From Microbacterium sp. UFMG61 (lineage in GTDB: Bacteria; Actinomycetota; Actinomycetes; Actinomycetales; Microbacteriaceae): a stretch of 64,000 nt of DNA. The stretch covers positions 248,001-312,000 of the forward strand of contig NZ_JACAFP010000002.1 in the NCBI RefSeq assembly GCF_015354505.1, in the 5' to 3' direction. This document shows positions 26,420-34,951 of the stretch, one piece after another; position 1 is the first letter of the stretch, and every line of letters starts with the position of its first letter. A program made the position numbers and the translations under genes. The notes under the pieces are model-generated. The model was not told the origin of the DNA. It searched no databases and saw nothing but the letters and a program-made list of their open reading frames with translations.

Positions 26420-27469
26420 GTGACCGACATCGACTTCGGCCGACGCATCCTGCGGGTCGGACGCCCCTCGCGGCCCCTGCTTCTCGTGGACGCTCGCTCG
26501 CTGGTGATCTGTCTGTCGATCTGGGCCGCGATCGTCGTGCTCGCCGTCTACGCGCTGTGCACCGGATCCGCGCAGATCACCCCGTGGGAGGCCCTCGTGA
26601 CTCTCGCGGGAGGCGGAGACGACTACACGACCATGGTCGTGCTCGAGTGGCGCGCTCCCCGCATCCTGATGGCGGTGCTGTTGGGTACCTGCCTCGCGCT
26701 GAGCGGTGCGATCTTCCAGAACCTCACCGGCAATCCGCTCGGGTCGCCGGATGTCATCGGATTCCAGACCGGGTCGTACACCGGCGCTCTCGTCGTGATG
26801 CTGCTCCTCGGCGGGGGATCGGCCGCGACGATGGTCGGGGCGCTCACCGGCGGTGTGGCGACCGCCTTCCTCGTGTTCTTCCTGTCGTCGAAGCGCGGCG
26901 CGGTGCGTGGCGTCCGTCTGATCATCGTCGGCATCGCGGTGAGCGCGATGCTCGCCTCGGTGAACGTCTGGATCCTGCTCACAGCGACCGTCGAAGACGC
27001 GATCATGGCGGGGCTGTGGGGTGCCGGCAACCTGTCGGGCGTCTCGTGGGCGACCTTCGCGACCGCGCTCATCGGGTCTGCGCTCTTCGTCGTCGCTGCG
27101 GCGGCGCTCGGTCGTCCGATGCGCATCATGCAGATCGGGATGCCGTTCGCGACCGCCCTCGGGCAGAACGTGCGACTGGTGCAGGTGTCGGCGATCGTGA
27201 TCGGGGTCGGGCTCACGGCGCTCGCCACGGCGACGGTCGGCCCCATCTCCTTCATCGCGCTCGCCGCGCCCCAGATCGCCCGGCGGATCGTCCGGTCCGA
27301 CGGACTCGCACTGGGGCCGACGGCCGCCGTCGGGTCGATGCTCCTGCTGCTCGCCGACGTCGTGGCGCAGCGGATCCACCCCGACTCGCCCCTGCCCGTC
27401 GGCATCGTCACGGTGTCGATCGGCGGACTCTATTTCCTCTGGCTGCTCCTCCGAGAAGGAAAGAAATGA
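26420..27469 (+). CDS. Siderophore ABC transporter permease (FecCD family), second subunit
   Basis: Protein of 349 residues, GTG start 4 bases after the previous stop. It has the same FecCD topology, with EWRAPRILMAVLLGTCLALSGAIFQNLTGNPLGSPDVIGF and the helical coupling loop near ATALGQNVRLVQV. The TGNPLGSPDVIGF version of the motif is typical of the FepG/FhuB-second-half type, so it is the partner of the first permease. Its TGA overlaps the next ATG (ATGATGA), giving translational coupling to the ATPase. Confidence 0.93.
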   Translation: MTDIDFGRRILRVGRPSRPLLLVDARSLVICLSIWAAIVVLAVYALCTGSAQITPWEALVTLAGGGDDYTTMVVLEWRAPRILMAVLLGTCLALSGAIFQNLTGNPLGSPDVIGFQTGSYTGALVVMLLLGGGSAATMVGALTGGVATAFLVFFLSSKRGAVRGVRLIIVGIAVSAMLASVNVWILLTATVEDAIMAGLWGAGNLSGVSWATFATALIGSALFVVAAAALGRPMRIMQIGMPFATALGQNVRLVQVSAIVIGVGLTALATATVGPISFIALAAPQIARRIVRSDGLALGPTAAVGSMLLLLADVVAQRIHPDSPLPVGIVTVSIGGLYFLWLLLREGKK

Positions 27470-28257
27470 TGACTCGATTGACAGTCGACGGCGCGGCACT
27501 CGGCTACGCCGACACACTCGTCTGCGAAGACGTGTCCGTGGAGATCCCCGACGGTGCGTTCACCGTGATCGTCGGTCCGAACGCGTGCGGCAAGTCGACC
27601 CTGCTGAAGAGCCTGACCCGGTTGCTGCCGCCCACCCGCGGACGCGTGCTGCTCGACGGACGCAGTCTGCACGAGCTGCCGACCAAGCAGCTCGCGCGCG
27701 AGGTCGGGCTGCTCCCCCAGGGGCCGGTCGCGCCAGACGGGATCCGTGTGGTCGATCTCGTGACCCGGGGCCGCTACCCGCATCAGAAGCTGTTCGCGCC
27801 CTGGTCGCCCGACGACGAGGCGGCCGTGGGAGAGGCGATGGACGCCACCGGCATCCGCCACCTCTCGGGTCGTCTCGTGGACGAGCTCTCCGGTGGCCAG
27901 CGACAGCGGGTGTGGATGGCGGTCGCGCTCGCGCAGCAGACCCCGATCCTGCTGCTCGACGAGCCGACGACCTATCTCGACGTCAGCCACCAGATCGAGC
28001 TGCTCGAGCTCTGCCGCTCGCTCAACCGGCGACAGGGCAACACGCTCGTCGCCGTGCTGCACGACCTCAACCAGGCCGCTCGCTACGCCGATCACATCAT
28101 CGCGATGAAAGACGGCGAGGTCGTCGCGACGGGTGCGCCGGATGCCGTGATCACCGAGGAACTGGTCTCGAGCGTCTTCGGTGTGGACGCGCGCGTGATT
28201 CCCGACCCCGAGTCGGGCAGTCCGCTCGTGGTGCCGCGCTGGCCCCACGCAGCCTGA
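27466..28257 (+). CDS. Siderophore ABC transporter ATP-binding protein (FepC-like)
   Basis: Protein of 263 residues. Walker A is GPNACGKSTLLKS (about 35), Q-loop LPQGPVAPDGIRV, signature LSGGQRQRVWMAV, Walker B ILLLDEPTTYLDVSHQ and H-loop VLHDLNQAARY. The YLDVSHQIELLELC stretch after Walker B marks the FepC/FecE siderophore group. The start is one of two adjacent ATGs (27466 or 27469) after AAGGA. It powers the import of the siderophore bound by the lipoprotein at 24357. Intergenic sequence after it holds nothing clear. Confidence 0.94.
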   Translation: MMTRLTVDGAALGYADTLVCEDVSVEIPDGAFTVIVGPNACGKSTLLKSLTRLLPPTRGRVLLDGRSLHELPTKQLAREVGLLPQGPVAPDGIRVVDLVTRGRYPHQKLFAPWSPDDEAAVGEAMDATGIRHLSGRLVDELSGGQRQRVWMAVALAQQTPILLLDEPTTYLDVSHQIELLELCRSLNRRQGNTLVAVLHDLNQAARYADHIIAMKDGEVVATGAPDAVITEELVSSVFGVDARVIPDPESGSPLVVPRWPHAA

Positions 28258-28288
28258 GGCCGCTGGCGGGGCGCAGGCCATCCGATCG

Positions 28289-28618
28289 TCAGCCGAGGCC
28301 GTCGCCGAGAGCCGGGCCATCTTCCACCTCGTCGATGAGGCAGATGCCACCCGACGAACTGGCGTTCGTCATCAGCTCCTGGATCCATCTCGCATTGAGC
28401 TGGGGCGTCTCGGTCTCATCGAATACGAAGCGCAGGGGAATGGACGGATGCAGCCAGATGGTCGATCGCCCGCGAGGGTCACCCTCCGGGTGCCGCCAGG
28501 ACAGTGTGAAGCTCTCCTGCCTGCGCAGCTTCGTGGCGATGGCCACCTTGAGATGAGCGAGGGCGCGGTCCTCGATACGGATCGGATCCTCGGTGGCGCC
28601 GTAGAACAGCATTCCCAT
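28289..28618 (-). CDS. Small protein of unknown function, paralogue of the 112-residue divergent neighbour
   Basis: Protein of 109 residues. It aligns along its length with the protein at 28807: both start MG-x-x-x-Y-x-G/A, share IEDRALAHL...KLRR, then FTLSW/FSFSW, a basic TIWLHPS/TVWIHSG strand, a short aromatic strand and NARWIQEL/NRAWVDAL. The N-terminus is an amphipathic beta strand and there are no membrane or catalytic motifs. No strong ribosome site precedes the ATG, which may be leaderless. Small proteins of this kind are common in Microbacteriaceae. Function is unknown. Confidence 0.75.
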   Translation of the reverse strand: MGMLFYGATEDPIRIEDRALAHLKVAIATKLRRQESFTLSWRHPEGDPRGRSTIWLHPSIPLRFVFDETETPQLNARWIQELMTNASSSGGICLIDEVEDGPALGDGLG

Positions 28619-28806
28619 ATATCGAGCGTAGCGATCACCGACAGGACACGGGGCGCACTGTTCCTGCGCTTAACGGACAGCGCCTTCGCCCGGACAGCAC
28701 TTGCACATTGCGGACGTGGCATTCTGGAGACATCACCACGTGGCGATTCCCCCGGATCGCCCCTCGGGCACGGGTTCTGTGGAGATGAGAAGCAGAGGAG
28801 TCCCTG

Positions 28807-29145
28807 ATGGGCCGATTCATCTACGAAGGCGGTCAGAAGGTCGAGATCGAGGACCGCGCTCTCACGCACCTGCAGCTCGTGATCACGGCCAAGCTGCGAC
28901 GCGGCGAGCCGTTCTCGTTCTCGTGGAAAGAGGATTCGAGCGTGGGCGGCGGTCGCACGACCGTCTGGATCCACTCGGGCAGCGCCCTCGTCTTCAAGTA
29001 CTTCGGCAGCCGCCAGCCGGCCATCAACCGCGCCTGGGTCGACGCGCTCGCCTTCACCGCGAACGCGCCCTCCGGCCTCTACATCACGCCGGAACCTGCC
29101 GAAGGTGGCGCTGTGGAACGCAAACCCGAGGTGGCGAACGCCTGA
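28807..29145 (+). CDS. Small protein of unknown function, paralogue of the divergent 109-residue protein
   Basis: Protein of 112 residues with a good GAGGAG ribosome site. The core pattern FIYEGGQ...IEDRALTHLQLVITAKLRRGEPFSFSWKE...RTTVWIHSG...FKYF...INRAWVDALAF is shared with the neighbour at 28618. The C-terminal 20 residues (TPEPAEGGAVERKPE) are disordered. The two genes are divergent, with 188 bases between the starts, which argues for a duplication with inversion. No function is recognised. The next gene (29163) starts 17 bases later and may be co-transcribed. Confidence 0.75.
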   Translation: MGRFIYEGGQKVEIEDRALTHLQLVITAKLRRGEPFSFSWKEDSSVGGGRTTVWIHSGSALVFKYFGSRQPAINRAWVDALAFTANAPSGLYITPEPAEGGAVERKPEVANA

Positions 29146-29162
29146 CCTCGTAGGCTGGGGCA

Positions 29163-29441
29163 ATGCTCATCGCACTCATCCGTCCCGTCGAGAGCAGCAC
29201 CGTCGACGTCATCGGCACGACCCTCGGGGACGTGCACGACCAGCTCATCGCTCAGCAGCAGCCCGGCTTCGTGCTCGCATCGGCCCCGGTGCGCATGCTC
29301 AAGGGCGAGGCGAAGATGGAGTCCACCGGCACGTTCTGGCGTGTCGACGGCGTGCAGGAGATCGAGGCCGACGACATGGCCGCACTCGAGGCCAAGGTGC
29401 CGGAGGGCTGGAGGATGCTCTCGGTGCGCAGCACCGACTGA
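29163..29441 (+). CDS. Small protein of unknown function
   Basis: Protein of 92 residues with an alternating strand/helix pattern (MLIALIRPVESS, VIGTTLGDVHDQLIAQ, FVLASAPVRML, then a Glu/Asp-rich helix and a final WRMLSVRSTD strand). It looks like a compact alpha/beta single domain; no family or active site is recognised. A CTGGGG ribosome site precedes the ATG. It follows the 112-residue protein at 17 bases, so it probably belongs to the same short operon. Confidence 0.6.
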   Translation: MLIALIRPVESSTVDVIGTTLGDVHDQLIAQQQPGFVLASAPVRMLKGEAKMESTGTFWRVDGVQEIEADDMAALEAKVPEGWRMLSVRSTD

Positions 29442-29453
29442 TCCCCCCGAACA

Positions 29454-30701
29454 TCACGACGTGGCGAGCGACCTCGAGTCTTCGCCGACCGACGCGTCCT
29501 CGCTGACGGATGTGCCTTCGCCGACCGCCCAGACGAACTCGGGCGTACGTCCGTTCACGGCGTGGTCGCCGAGCTGACGCGCCTTGAAGATCCACGGATT
29601 GTGCGACGACACCGTGCGGGCGTTGCGCCAGTGCCTGTCGAGTGCGGTGCCCGACCTCACAGCCGAGGCGCCCAGTGTGTCGAAGAGCCGCGAGGCGGCC
29701 CGCGGCACCAGGTCGGTGAGGACGATCTGCGCCTGCGACGACCGCAGCTCGGCGGTGACCACGGCGTCCTCTGTCTCGGGGGTGCCCAGCACATCCGCCG
29801 CATGCTGCACGGCACGGGCGACGTCGAGCACCAGGGCCCGTGCCGTCGCACTCGTCGCGGTCAGCTCGCCGACGATCTGCAGGACCTGCGGATCGTCGGC
29901 CACCCGGCCGGCGCTTCCGTGGCTGTACACGCGGGTCCGCGCCCGCACCTGGTCGACGGTGTCGTGCTCGATCGCGGCGGCGATGCCGGCGAGTACCGAC
30001 AGCAGGGTGAGCTGGTAGACCGCGGTCTGGAACGGGAAGCGAGACGCGAACGGTTCGACGTCGTCGTCATCGACCGAGGCATCCGCGAACACCGCGGTGC
30101 CGGTGCCGGTCAGCGGCTGCCCGAAGCCGTCCCAGTCGTTCGAGACGGACACACCGTCCTGGTGGCGCCGGATGATCGCCGTGGCGGGTGCGCCGTCGAG
30201 GTCGACCGTCGCATCGATCCACTCGGCGAAGATGCTGCCCGTCGTGTAGAACTTGCGCCCGTCGACCCGCCAGGTGCCGTCGGCTCGCCGGGTCACGCGC
30301 GTCTCGCTCGTGCCGACAGCCGCCGCGCCCGTCTCCGACCAGGCGTTGCCGATCAGCTCACCGTCGGCGATGCGCCGCAGCCACCGCGAGCGGCGCGCGC
30401 TCGGGGCGGCGGCCAGCACGTGCTCGACGTAGGCGATGTGCCCGCGGAAGATCTGCGGCAGGTTCGAGTCGGCCGCAGCGAGCTCGATGAGCAGGTCGGC
30501 GAACGACGGCCAGTCCAGGCCGAACCCACCGTCGTCGATCGACAATCGCACCCTGCCGAATCCGGCGTCGCGCAGCGCGTCCACCTCGGCATGCGGCAGC
30601 TCGTGGTTCTGCTCACGGGTGATCGTCCCCGTCGCGATCTCGTCGAAGATCGGGCGGAATCTCGCTCGGGCGGCCTCGAGCCGCTGCGTCTGCTCGCTCA
30701 T
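29454..30701 (-). CDS. Acyl-CoA-dehydrogenase-fold flavin monooxygenase, SfnB-like
   Basis: Protein of 415 residues with the acyl-CoA dehydrogenase fold: an N-terminal helical domain (ADIDDGGFGLDWPSF-like region), a middle beta domain (ETRVTRRADGTWRVDGRKFYTTGS) and a C-terminal helical bundle. The C-terminal HWRNARTVSSHNPWIFKARQLG corresponds to the DszC/SfnB closing region. SfnB-type proteins act in sulfur acquisition from organosulfur compounds and use reduced FMN rather than CoA esters. The ATG at 30701 was chosen over the upstream frame. It lies 14 bases after the stop of the DszC-like gene and is the last gene of the minus-strand flavin cluster. Confidence 0.82.
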   Translation of the reverse strand: MSEQTQRLEAARARFRPIFDEIATGTITREQNHELPHAEVDALRDAGFGRVRLSIDDGGFGLDWPSFADLLIELAAADSNLPQIFRGHIAYVEHVLAAAPSARRSRWLRRIADGELIGNAWSETGAAAVGTSETRVTRRADGTWRVDGRKFYTTGSIFAEWIDATVDLDGAPATAIIRRHQDGVSVSNDWDGFGQPLTGTGTAVFADASVDDDDVEPFASRFPFQTAVYQLTLLSVLAGIAAAIEHDTVDQVRARTRVYSHGSAGRVADDPQVLQIVGELTATSATARALVLDVARAVQHAADVLGTPETEDAVVTAELRSSQAQIVLTDLVPRAASRLFDTLGASAVRSGTALDRHWRNARTVSSHNPWIFKARQLGDHAVNGRTPEFVWAVGEGTSVSEDASVGEDSRSLATS

Positions 30702-30715
30702 CGGGTGCACGGCCC

Positions 30716-31942
30716 TCAGGTGTACAGCGAGATCGGCTGGAGCTCGCCGTTCAGCGTCCACGCGCCGACCTCGAGCTTCTTGTAGTCGATCGGGTCGTGC
30801 AGCGAGTGGGTGCGGATGTTCCGCCAGAACAGATCCAGCCCCACGTCGGCGCGGGCGGAACTGGAACCGGTGATCTCGAAGATGCGATCCGCGACCTCGA
30901 GGCCGACCTCGGTTGAGACGACCTTGACCTTCGCGATCTCGATCGCGAGTTCGCCTCGGCGCTCGGCCGTGACCCGGTCGCCTTCGTCGACGACCTCGTC
31001 GAACAGGCGCCCGGCGCGGTCCGCCAGGGCTTCGACGGCGGCGATGCGCGCGGCGAACTCGCCGACCACGCGCTGCACGAACGGATCGTCGCGGTAGGTG
31101 TCGGCCTGGCTGAGGAACCAGGCGCGCGGACGGGAGCGCACGATGTCGAGTCCGCGCGCGAGGGCACCCTCGGCGACGCCGAGGTAGAGGTTGCCGAAGG
31201 CGAGCTGGATGCCGGGGGTGATGAGCGTCGAGAACGGCTCGTCACCCAGTTCGCCGAGCACGTCGGCGGGGGAGACCCGCACGTTCTCGAAGTTGACCGA
31301 TCCGCTCGCCGACAGACGCTGTCCGAGAGCATCCCAGTCGCCGAGGTAGCGGATGCCGTCGCGATCGTGATCGAGCACCACGAGCTGCACCGTGCCGTCG
31401 AGGTCGCCTCCGCGCACGGCGGCGGCGGCGAGCACCACGTCGCCGGCGGAGGCGCCGGTCGAGAAGCGCTTCAGTCCGTTGAGACGGTACTCCTCGCCAT
31501 CGGCGGTCAGCTCGAGGTCGGGGTCGGTGGGGTTCACCGAATCCCCCCACACCCAGCGACCCTCGACGGTCTTGCGGTGCCACTCGTCCTGCGCCGCGGG
31601 ATCGGCGGCGAAGCCGATGTTGCCCGAGTTGATGTAGTGGTAGGCGAGCACCTGCGCCACCGAGGCGTCGGCGCGCGACAGGATGCGGATGACCAGGAAC
31701 GCCGTCTCCCAGTGCGCACCGCCCCCGCCGAACTCCGCCGGCTGCAGCAGCGTCACGAGCCCCGCATCGCGAAGCAGGTCGAGCTCGACGGTCGGGTCCT
31801 CGTTCGCGCGATCGCGCTGCAGGGCGTCGCTCGCGAGCTCGGCGGCGACCCGCTCGGCCACACCGCGCCAGTGGGCGCGCTCGGCGGCATCCGCCGTGCC
31901 GGTCCAGCGGCTGCGGTTCGTGGTCTCGGTGATGACGCTCAT
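30716..31942 (-). CDS. DszC-like FMN-dependent monooxygenase
   Basis: Protein of 408 residues of the acyl-CoA-dehydrogenase fold. The C-terminal DLFWRNIRTHSLHDPIDYKKLEVG closely matches the signature of dibenzothiophene monooxygenase DszC and related enzymes. The middle domain has YRLNGLKRFSTGASAGDVVL. Enzymes of this group insert oxygen on sulfur (or a hetero-atom) using FMNH2 and O2. The start at 31942 follows AAGGAGGGC. The ATG overlaps the end of the LLM gene (TCAT/ATGA), giving tight coupling. A flavin reductase, which both this and the LLM enzyme would need, is not encoded in the cluster. Confidence 0.85.
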   Translation of the reverse strand: MSVITETTNRSRWTGTADAAERAHWRGVAERVAAELASDALQRDRANEDPTVELDLLRDAGLVTLLQPAEFGGGGAHWETAFLVIRILSRADASVAQVLAYHYINSGNIGFAADPAAQDEWHRKTVEGRWVWGDSVNPTDPDLELTADGEEYRLNGLKRFSTGASAGDVVLAAAAVRGGDLDGTVQLVVLDHDRDGIRYLGDWDALGQRLSASGSVNFENVRVSPADVLGELGDEPFSTLITPGIQLAFGNLYLGVAEGALARGLDIVRSRPRAWFLSQADTYRDDPFVQRVVGEFAARIAAVEALADRAGRLFDEVVDEGDRVTAERRGELAIEIAKVKVVSTEVGLEVADRIFEITGSSSARADVGLDLFWRNIRTHSLHDPIDYKKLEVGAWTLNGELQPISLYT

Positions 31943-33429
31943 CGGGCGCCCTCCTTCTCGGTGAGTGCGGTCAGGTCGTCGGTGCGGGTATCGGCCGATG
32001 CATCCGCGGCATCCACGAGGGGCCCGCCGATGGTGCCGTCGAGCGCAGACGCGCCGCCGACGTAGGCGCCGCGATACGCGTGTGCCGGGTGCCACTCCGG
32101 AACGACGGGGGAGCCGTCGCCGCTGAGGCGCCCGCGCAGGGTGCCCTCGGGGTAGTCGTCCCAGGTGCGGCCCCGGCGGCGCAGCTCCGGCACGAGGTGC
32201 TCGACGATGTCCTCGAACGAGCCGGGCGTCACGACGTAGGCGAGGTTGAAGCCGTCGACACCGCCGACCTCCACCCAGCGCTCCAGTTCGTCGGCGACCG
32301 TCTGCGGCCCGCCCACGATGACGGGTCCGATCCCGCCGATGCCGACGTAGTGCGCGATGTCGCGGGGCGTCCATTTGCGCTCGGGGTCGGCCTTGGTGAA
32401 CACCGACAGGGCGGATCGCCCCGCATCCGTGTCGACGTACTCCAGTGGCACGTCCGGGTCGTACTGCGACAGATCGAGTCCCGTCCACCCGGCGTAGAGC
32501 GCGAGCGCGCCCTCGACCGAGACGTAGCGGCGGTAATCGGCGAGCTGGGCCTGAGCCTCCTCATCGGTGGCCGCGACGACCACGGTGACGAGGGTGAGGA
32601 TCTTGACCGAGTCGCGCGGGCGCCCGAGCGCCTCGGCGCGGTCGCGGATGTCATCCGTGACCGGACGTGTCGCCTCGGGCCGCAGCCCGTTGATGAAGAT
32701 CGCCTCGCCGTGTGTCGCGGCGAACTGCCTGCCACGAGGCGACGCGCCCGCCTGGAACATCACGGGGGTGCGCTGCGGGCTGGGCTCGGCGAGGTGGATG
32801 CCGGGGACCCGGTAGTGCCGGCCGTCGTGGCCGATCGGATGCACGCGCGCGGCATCCGCGAACACCCCGGACTCCCGATCGCGCAGCACCGCGTCGTCCT
32901 CCCAGGAGCCTTCCCACAGCTTGTACGTGACGTCGAGGAACTCCTCGGCGATCTCGTACCGGTCGTCGTGAGCGATGAGGGTGTCGAGCCCGAGGTTGCG
33001 GGCGGCGGAGTCGAGGTAGCTCGTGACGACGTTCCACCCCACGCGTCCGCGGGTGAAGTGATCGAGGGTCGAGAAGCGCCGGGCGAGTGCGTACGGCTGC
33101 TCGTAGGTGGTGGCGACCGTGACCCCGAATCCGAGGTGCTCGGTCGCGTGCGCCATCGCGGAGATCTGCACGACCGGGTCGCCCAGCGGAACCTGCGTCG
33201 CGTCGCCCAGCGCCGTGGCCGCCGAGTCGCGGTAGACGTCGTAGGTGCCCAGCACGTCGGCGATGAAGATCGCGTCGAACTTCCCCCGCTCGAGGGTCTT
33301 CGCCAGATCGACCCAGTAGTCGAGATCGTGGTAGCGATCGGCCTGGTTGTCGGGGTGCCGCCAGAGCCCCGGAGCCTGGTGGGTCACGCACGTCATGTCG
33401 AAGGCGTTCAGGATGATGCGACGTGACAC
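31939..33429 (-). CDS. LLM-class flavin monooxygenase, NtaA/SnaA/DszA family
   Basis: Protein of 496 residues with a luciferase-like TIM barrel. The NtaA/SnaA/DszA (SoxA) features are RIILNAFDMTCVTHQAPGLW at the N-terminus, then KFDAIFIADVLGTY and GRVGWNVVTSYLDSAARNLG. Members use FMNH2 and O2 to cut C-S or C-N bonds (DszA on sulfones, NtaA on nitrilotriacetate, EmoA on EDTA). GTG at 33429 was chosen because GAGGAGCACC lies just before it and the conserved RRIILNAF follows. It is the first gene of the minus-strand unit and divergent from the ABC importer at 33611. Confidence 0.9.
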   Translation of the reverse strand: MSRRIILNAFDMTCVTHQAPGLWRHPDNQADRYHDLDYWVDLAKTLERGKFDAIFIADVLGTYDVYRDSAATALGDATQVPLGDPVVQISAMAHATEHLGFGVTVATTYEQPYALARRFSTLDHFTRGRVGWNVVTSYLDSAARNLGLDTLIAHDDRYEIAEEFLDVTYKLWEGSWEDDAVLRDRESGVFADAARVHPIGHDGRHYRVPGIHLAEPSPQRTPVMFQAGASPRGRQFAATHGEAIFINGLRPEATRPVTDDIRDRAEALGRPRDSVKILTLVTVVVAATDEEAQAQLADYRRYVSVEGALALYAGWTGLDLSQYDPDVPLEYVDTDAGRSALSVFTKADPERKWTPRDIAHYVGIGGIGPVIVGGPQTVADELERWVEVGGVDGFNLAYVVTPGSFEDIVEHLVPELRRRGRTWDDYPEGTLRGRLSGDGSPVVPEWHPAHAYRGAYVGGASALDGTIGGPLVDAADASADTRTDDLTALTEKEGAR

Positions 33430-33610
33430 GGTGCTCCTCAGAAGGTCGGGGACGACGCGACCATAGTCCGGTCTTCTCGGCCGCCGCTGAGCGCGGCGAC
33501 ACATTCGGTCACGGTGCGACCCACTGTTACGCGCGTTGTGCGCGATGCGGCTGCCACGCCCTAGCGTGAGCGCCGATCTGCTTCCCCGACCCGAAGCCTG
33601 AGGAGCCCCC

Positions 33611-34951
33611 ATGTCCCTTCTTCCGAGCCGCGGCCGTCGCCGCATCCTTCTCGGTGCCGCCGGCCTCACCGCCGCGACGATCGTCATCGCGGGCTGCGCG
33701 GCCCAGGCGCCCGAGTCCGGATCGTCCGGTGCCGACGGCGACTTCTCCGGTCAGACCCTCAACGCCCTGCTCATCACCTCGCACGAGGGCGCCGGCAACT
33801 GGCTCAAGGAGCACTTCGAAGAGGAGACCGGCGCCGAGGTGAACCTCACGATCGTGCCCTACGACGAGATCGGCTCGACCCTCGCCCTCGACCAGCAGTC
33901 GGGCGCCAACACCTTCGACGTCGCGGCCCCCTGGTACGTCTCGATCGGCGACCTCGCCGAGGGCGGATCGATCCAGGACCTCACCGACTGGATCGCCGAC
34001 ACCCCCTCGCTCGAGGAGGACGACTTCATCCCGTCGATCAACGACCCGTACACGCTGGTCGGCGACCGCCGGTACGGACTGCCCTTCGACGGCGACACCC
34101 ACGTGCTCTTCTACAACAAGGAGATCCTCGAGCGGAACGGCATCACCGAGCCGCCGGCGACGTGGGACGAGTACCTCGCCGACGTGCAGACCATCACCGA
34201 GAACGAGGGCGATGACGGCGTCTACGGGTCGGCGATCTTCGGGCAGAAGTCACCGCTCATCCTCGGCGCCGCGTACGCGAACCGCCTCGCCGGCTTCGGC
34301 GGAGAATTCGTCGATGAAGACGGCACGCCGACCATCAACTCGCCCGAAGCCGTGGCCGCCGCGCAGGCGCTGGTGGATGCCGTGCCCTACGCGTTCCCGA
34401 CGGCTGCCGAGACCGACTTCGGCGTCGGCAACGGCGCCTGGTACGACGGCAAGGTCGGGTTCATCGAGAACTGGACCGACCTGGGCGTGGGGTCGGAGAC
34501 GAACCCCGACTCGAAGGTCGCGGGCAAGTGGGGCGTGACGACGCTGCCCGTCGGCGGGGAGAACACCGAGGCGCGCGCGTCGCTGGTCGCCGGATTCACG
34601 TGGGTCATCGCCGCCAACACGCAGAAGACCGACCTGGCCAAGGCGTTCATCGAGTACGCCGCGTCGAGCGAGGTCAACTCCGAGCTCATCGTCGCCGACC
34701 CGCAGACGGGCATCGATCCGAACCGCGAGTCGTCACTCGAGAGCGCGGCCTACGGCGAGACCTACCCCGACCTGCAGCGGGTGAACCGCACGACGCTGAG
34801 CGGCTCGCTCGCCTGGCCTACCGGCGAGAACGCCTCGCAGGCGGCGCAGATCCTCACCGACGAGCTCGCGAAGCTGATCGCCGGCGACGGCGGCACCGCG
34901 CAGCAGACGCTCGACCGCGTTCAGGCCGAGTGGGAAGAGATCCTTGGCTGA
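33611..34951 (+). CDS. Sugar-type (family 1) ABC transporter substrate-binding lipoprotein
   Basis: Protein of 446 residues. A Tat-like double-Arg basic region (PSRGRRRILLGAAG) and lipobox VIAGC near residue 31 give a lipoprotein anchor. The rest is a MalE-like extracellular binding fold, with YGLPFDGDTHVLFYNKEIL and the hinge motif WPTGENASQAAQIL. Family 1 proteins usually bind sugars, glycosides or related polyols. It is preceded by GAGGAG, divergent from the LLM monooxygenase with 181 bases between the starts, and overlaps the first permease. The ligand is unknown and may be the substrate of the flavin enzymes. Confidence 0.9.
   Translation: MSLLPSRGRRRILLGAAGLTAATIVIAGCAAQAPESGSSGADGDFSGQTLNALLITSHEGAGNWLKEHFEEETGAEVNLTIVPYDEIGSTLALDQQSGANTFDVAAPWYVSIGDLAEGGSIQDLTDWIADTPSLEEDDFIPSINDPYTLVGDRRYGLPFDGDTHVLFYNKEILERNGITEPPATWDEYLADVQTITENEGDDGVYGSAIFGQKSPLILGAAYANRLAGFGGEFVDEDGTPTINSPEAVAAAQALVDAVPYAFPTAAETDFGVGNGAWYDGKVGFIENWTDLGVGSETNPDSKVAGKWGVTTLPVGGENTEARASLVAGFTWVIAANTQKTDLAKAFIEYAASSEVNSELIVADPQTGIDPNRESSLESAAYGETYPDLQRVNRTTLSGSLAWPTGENASQAAQILTDELAKLIAGDGGTAQQTLDRVQAEWEEILG

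Noticed and set aside
28289..29145. Toxin-antitoxin interpretation of the divergent paralogue pair
   Set aside because: The pair is divergent and homologous, not an overlapping toxin-antitoxin operon, and no known toxin motif is visible.
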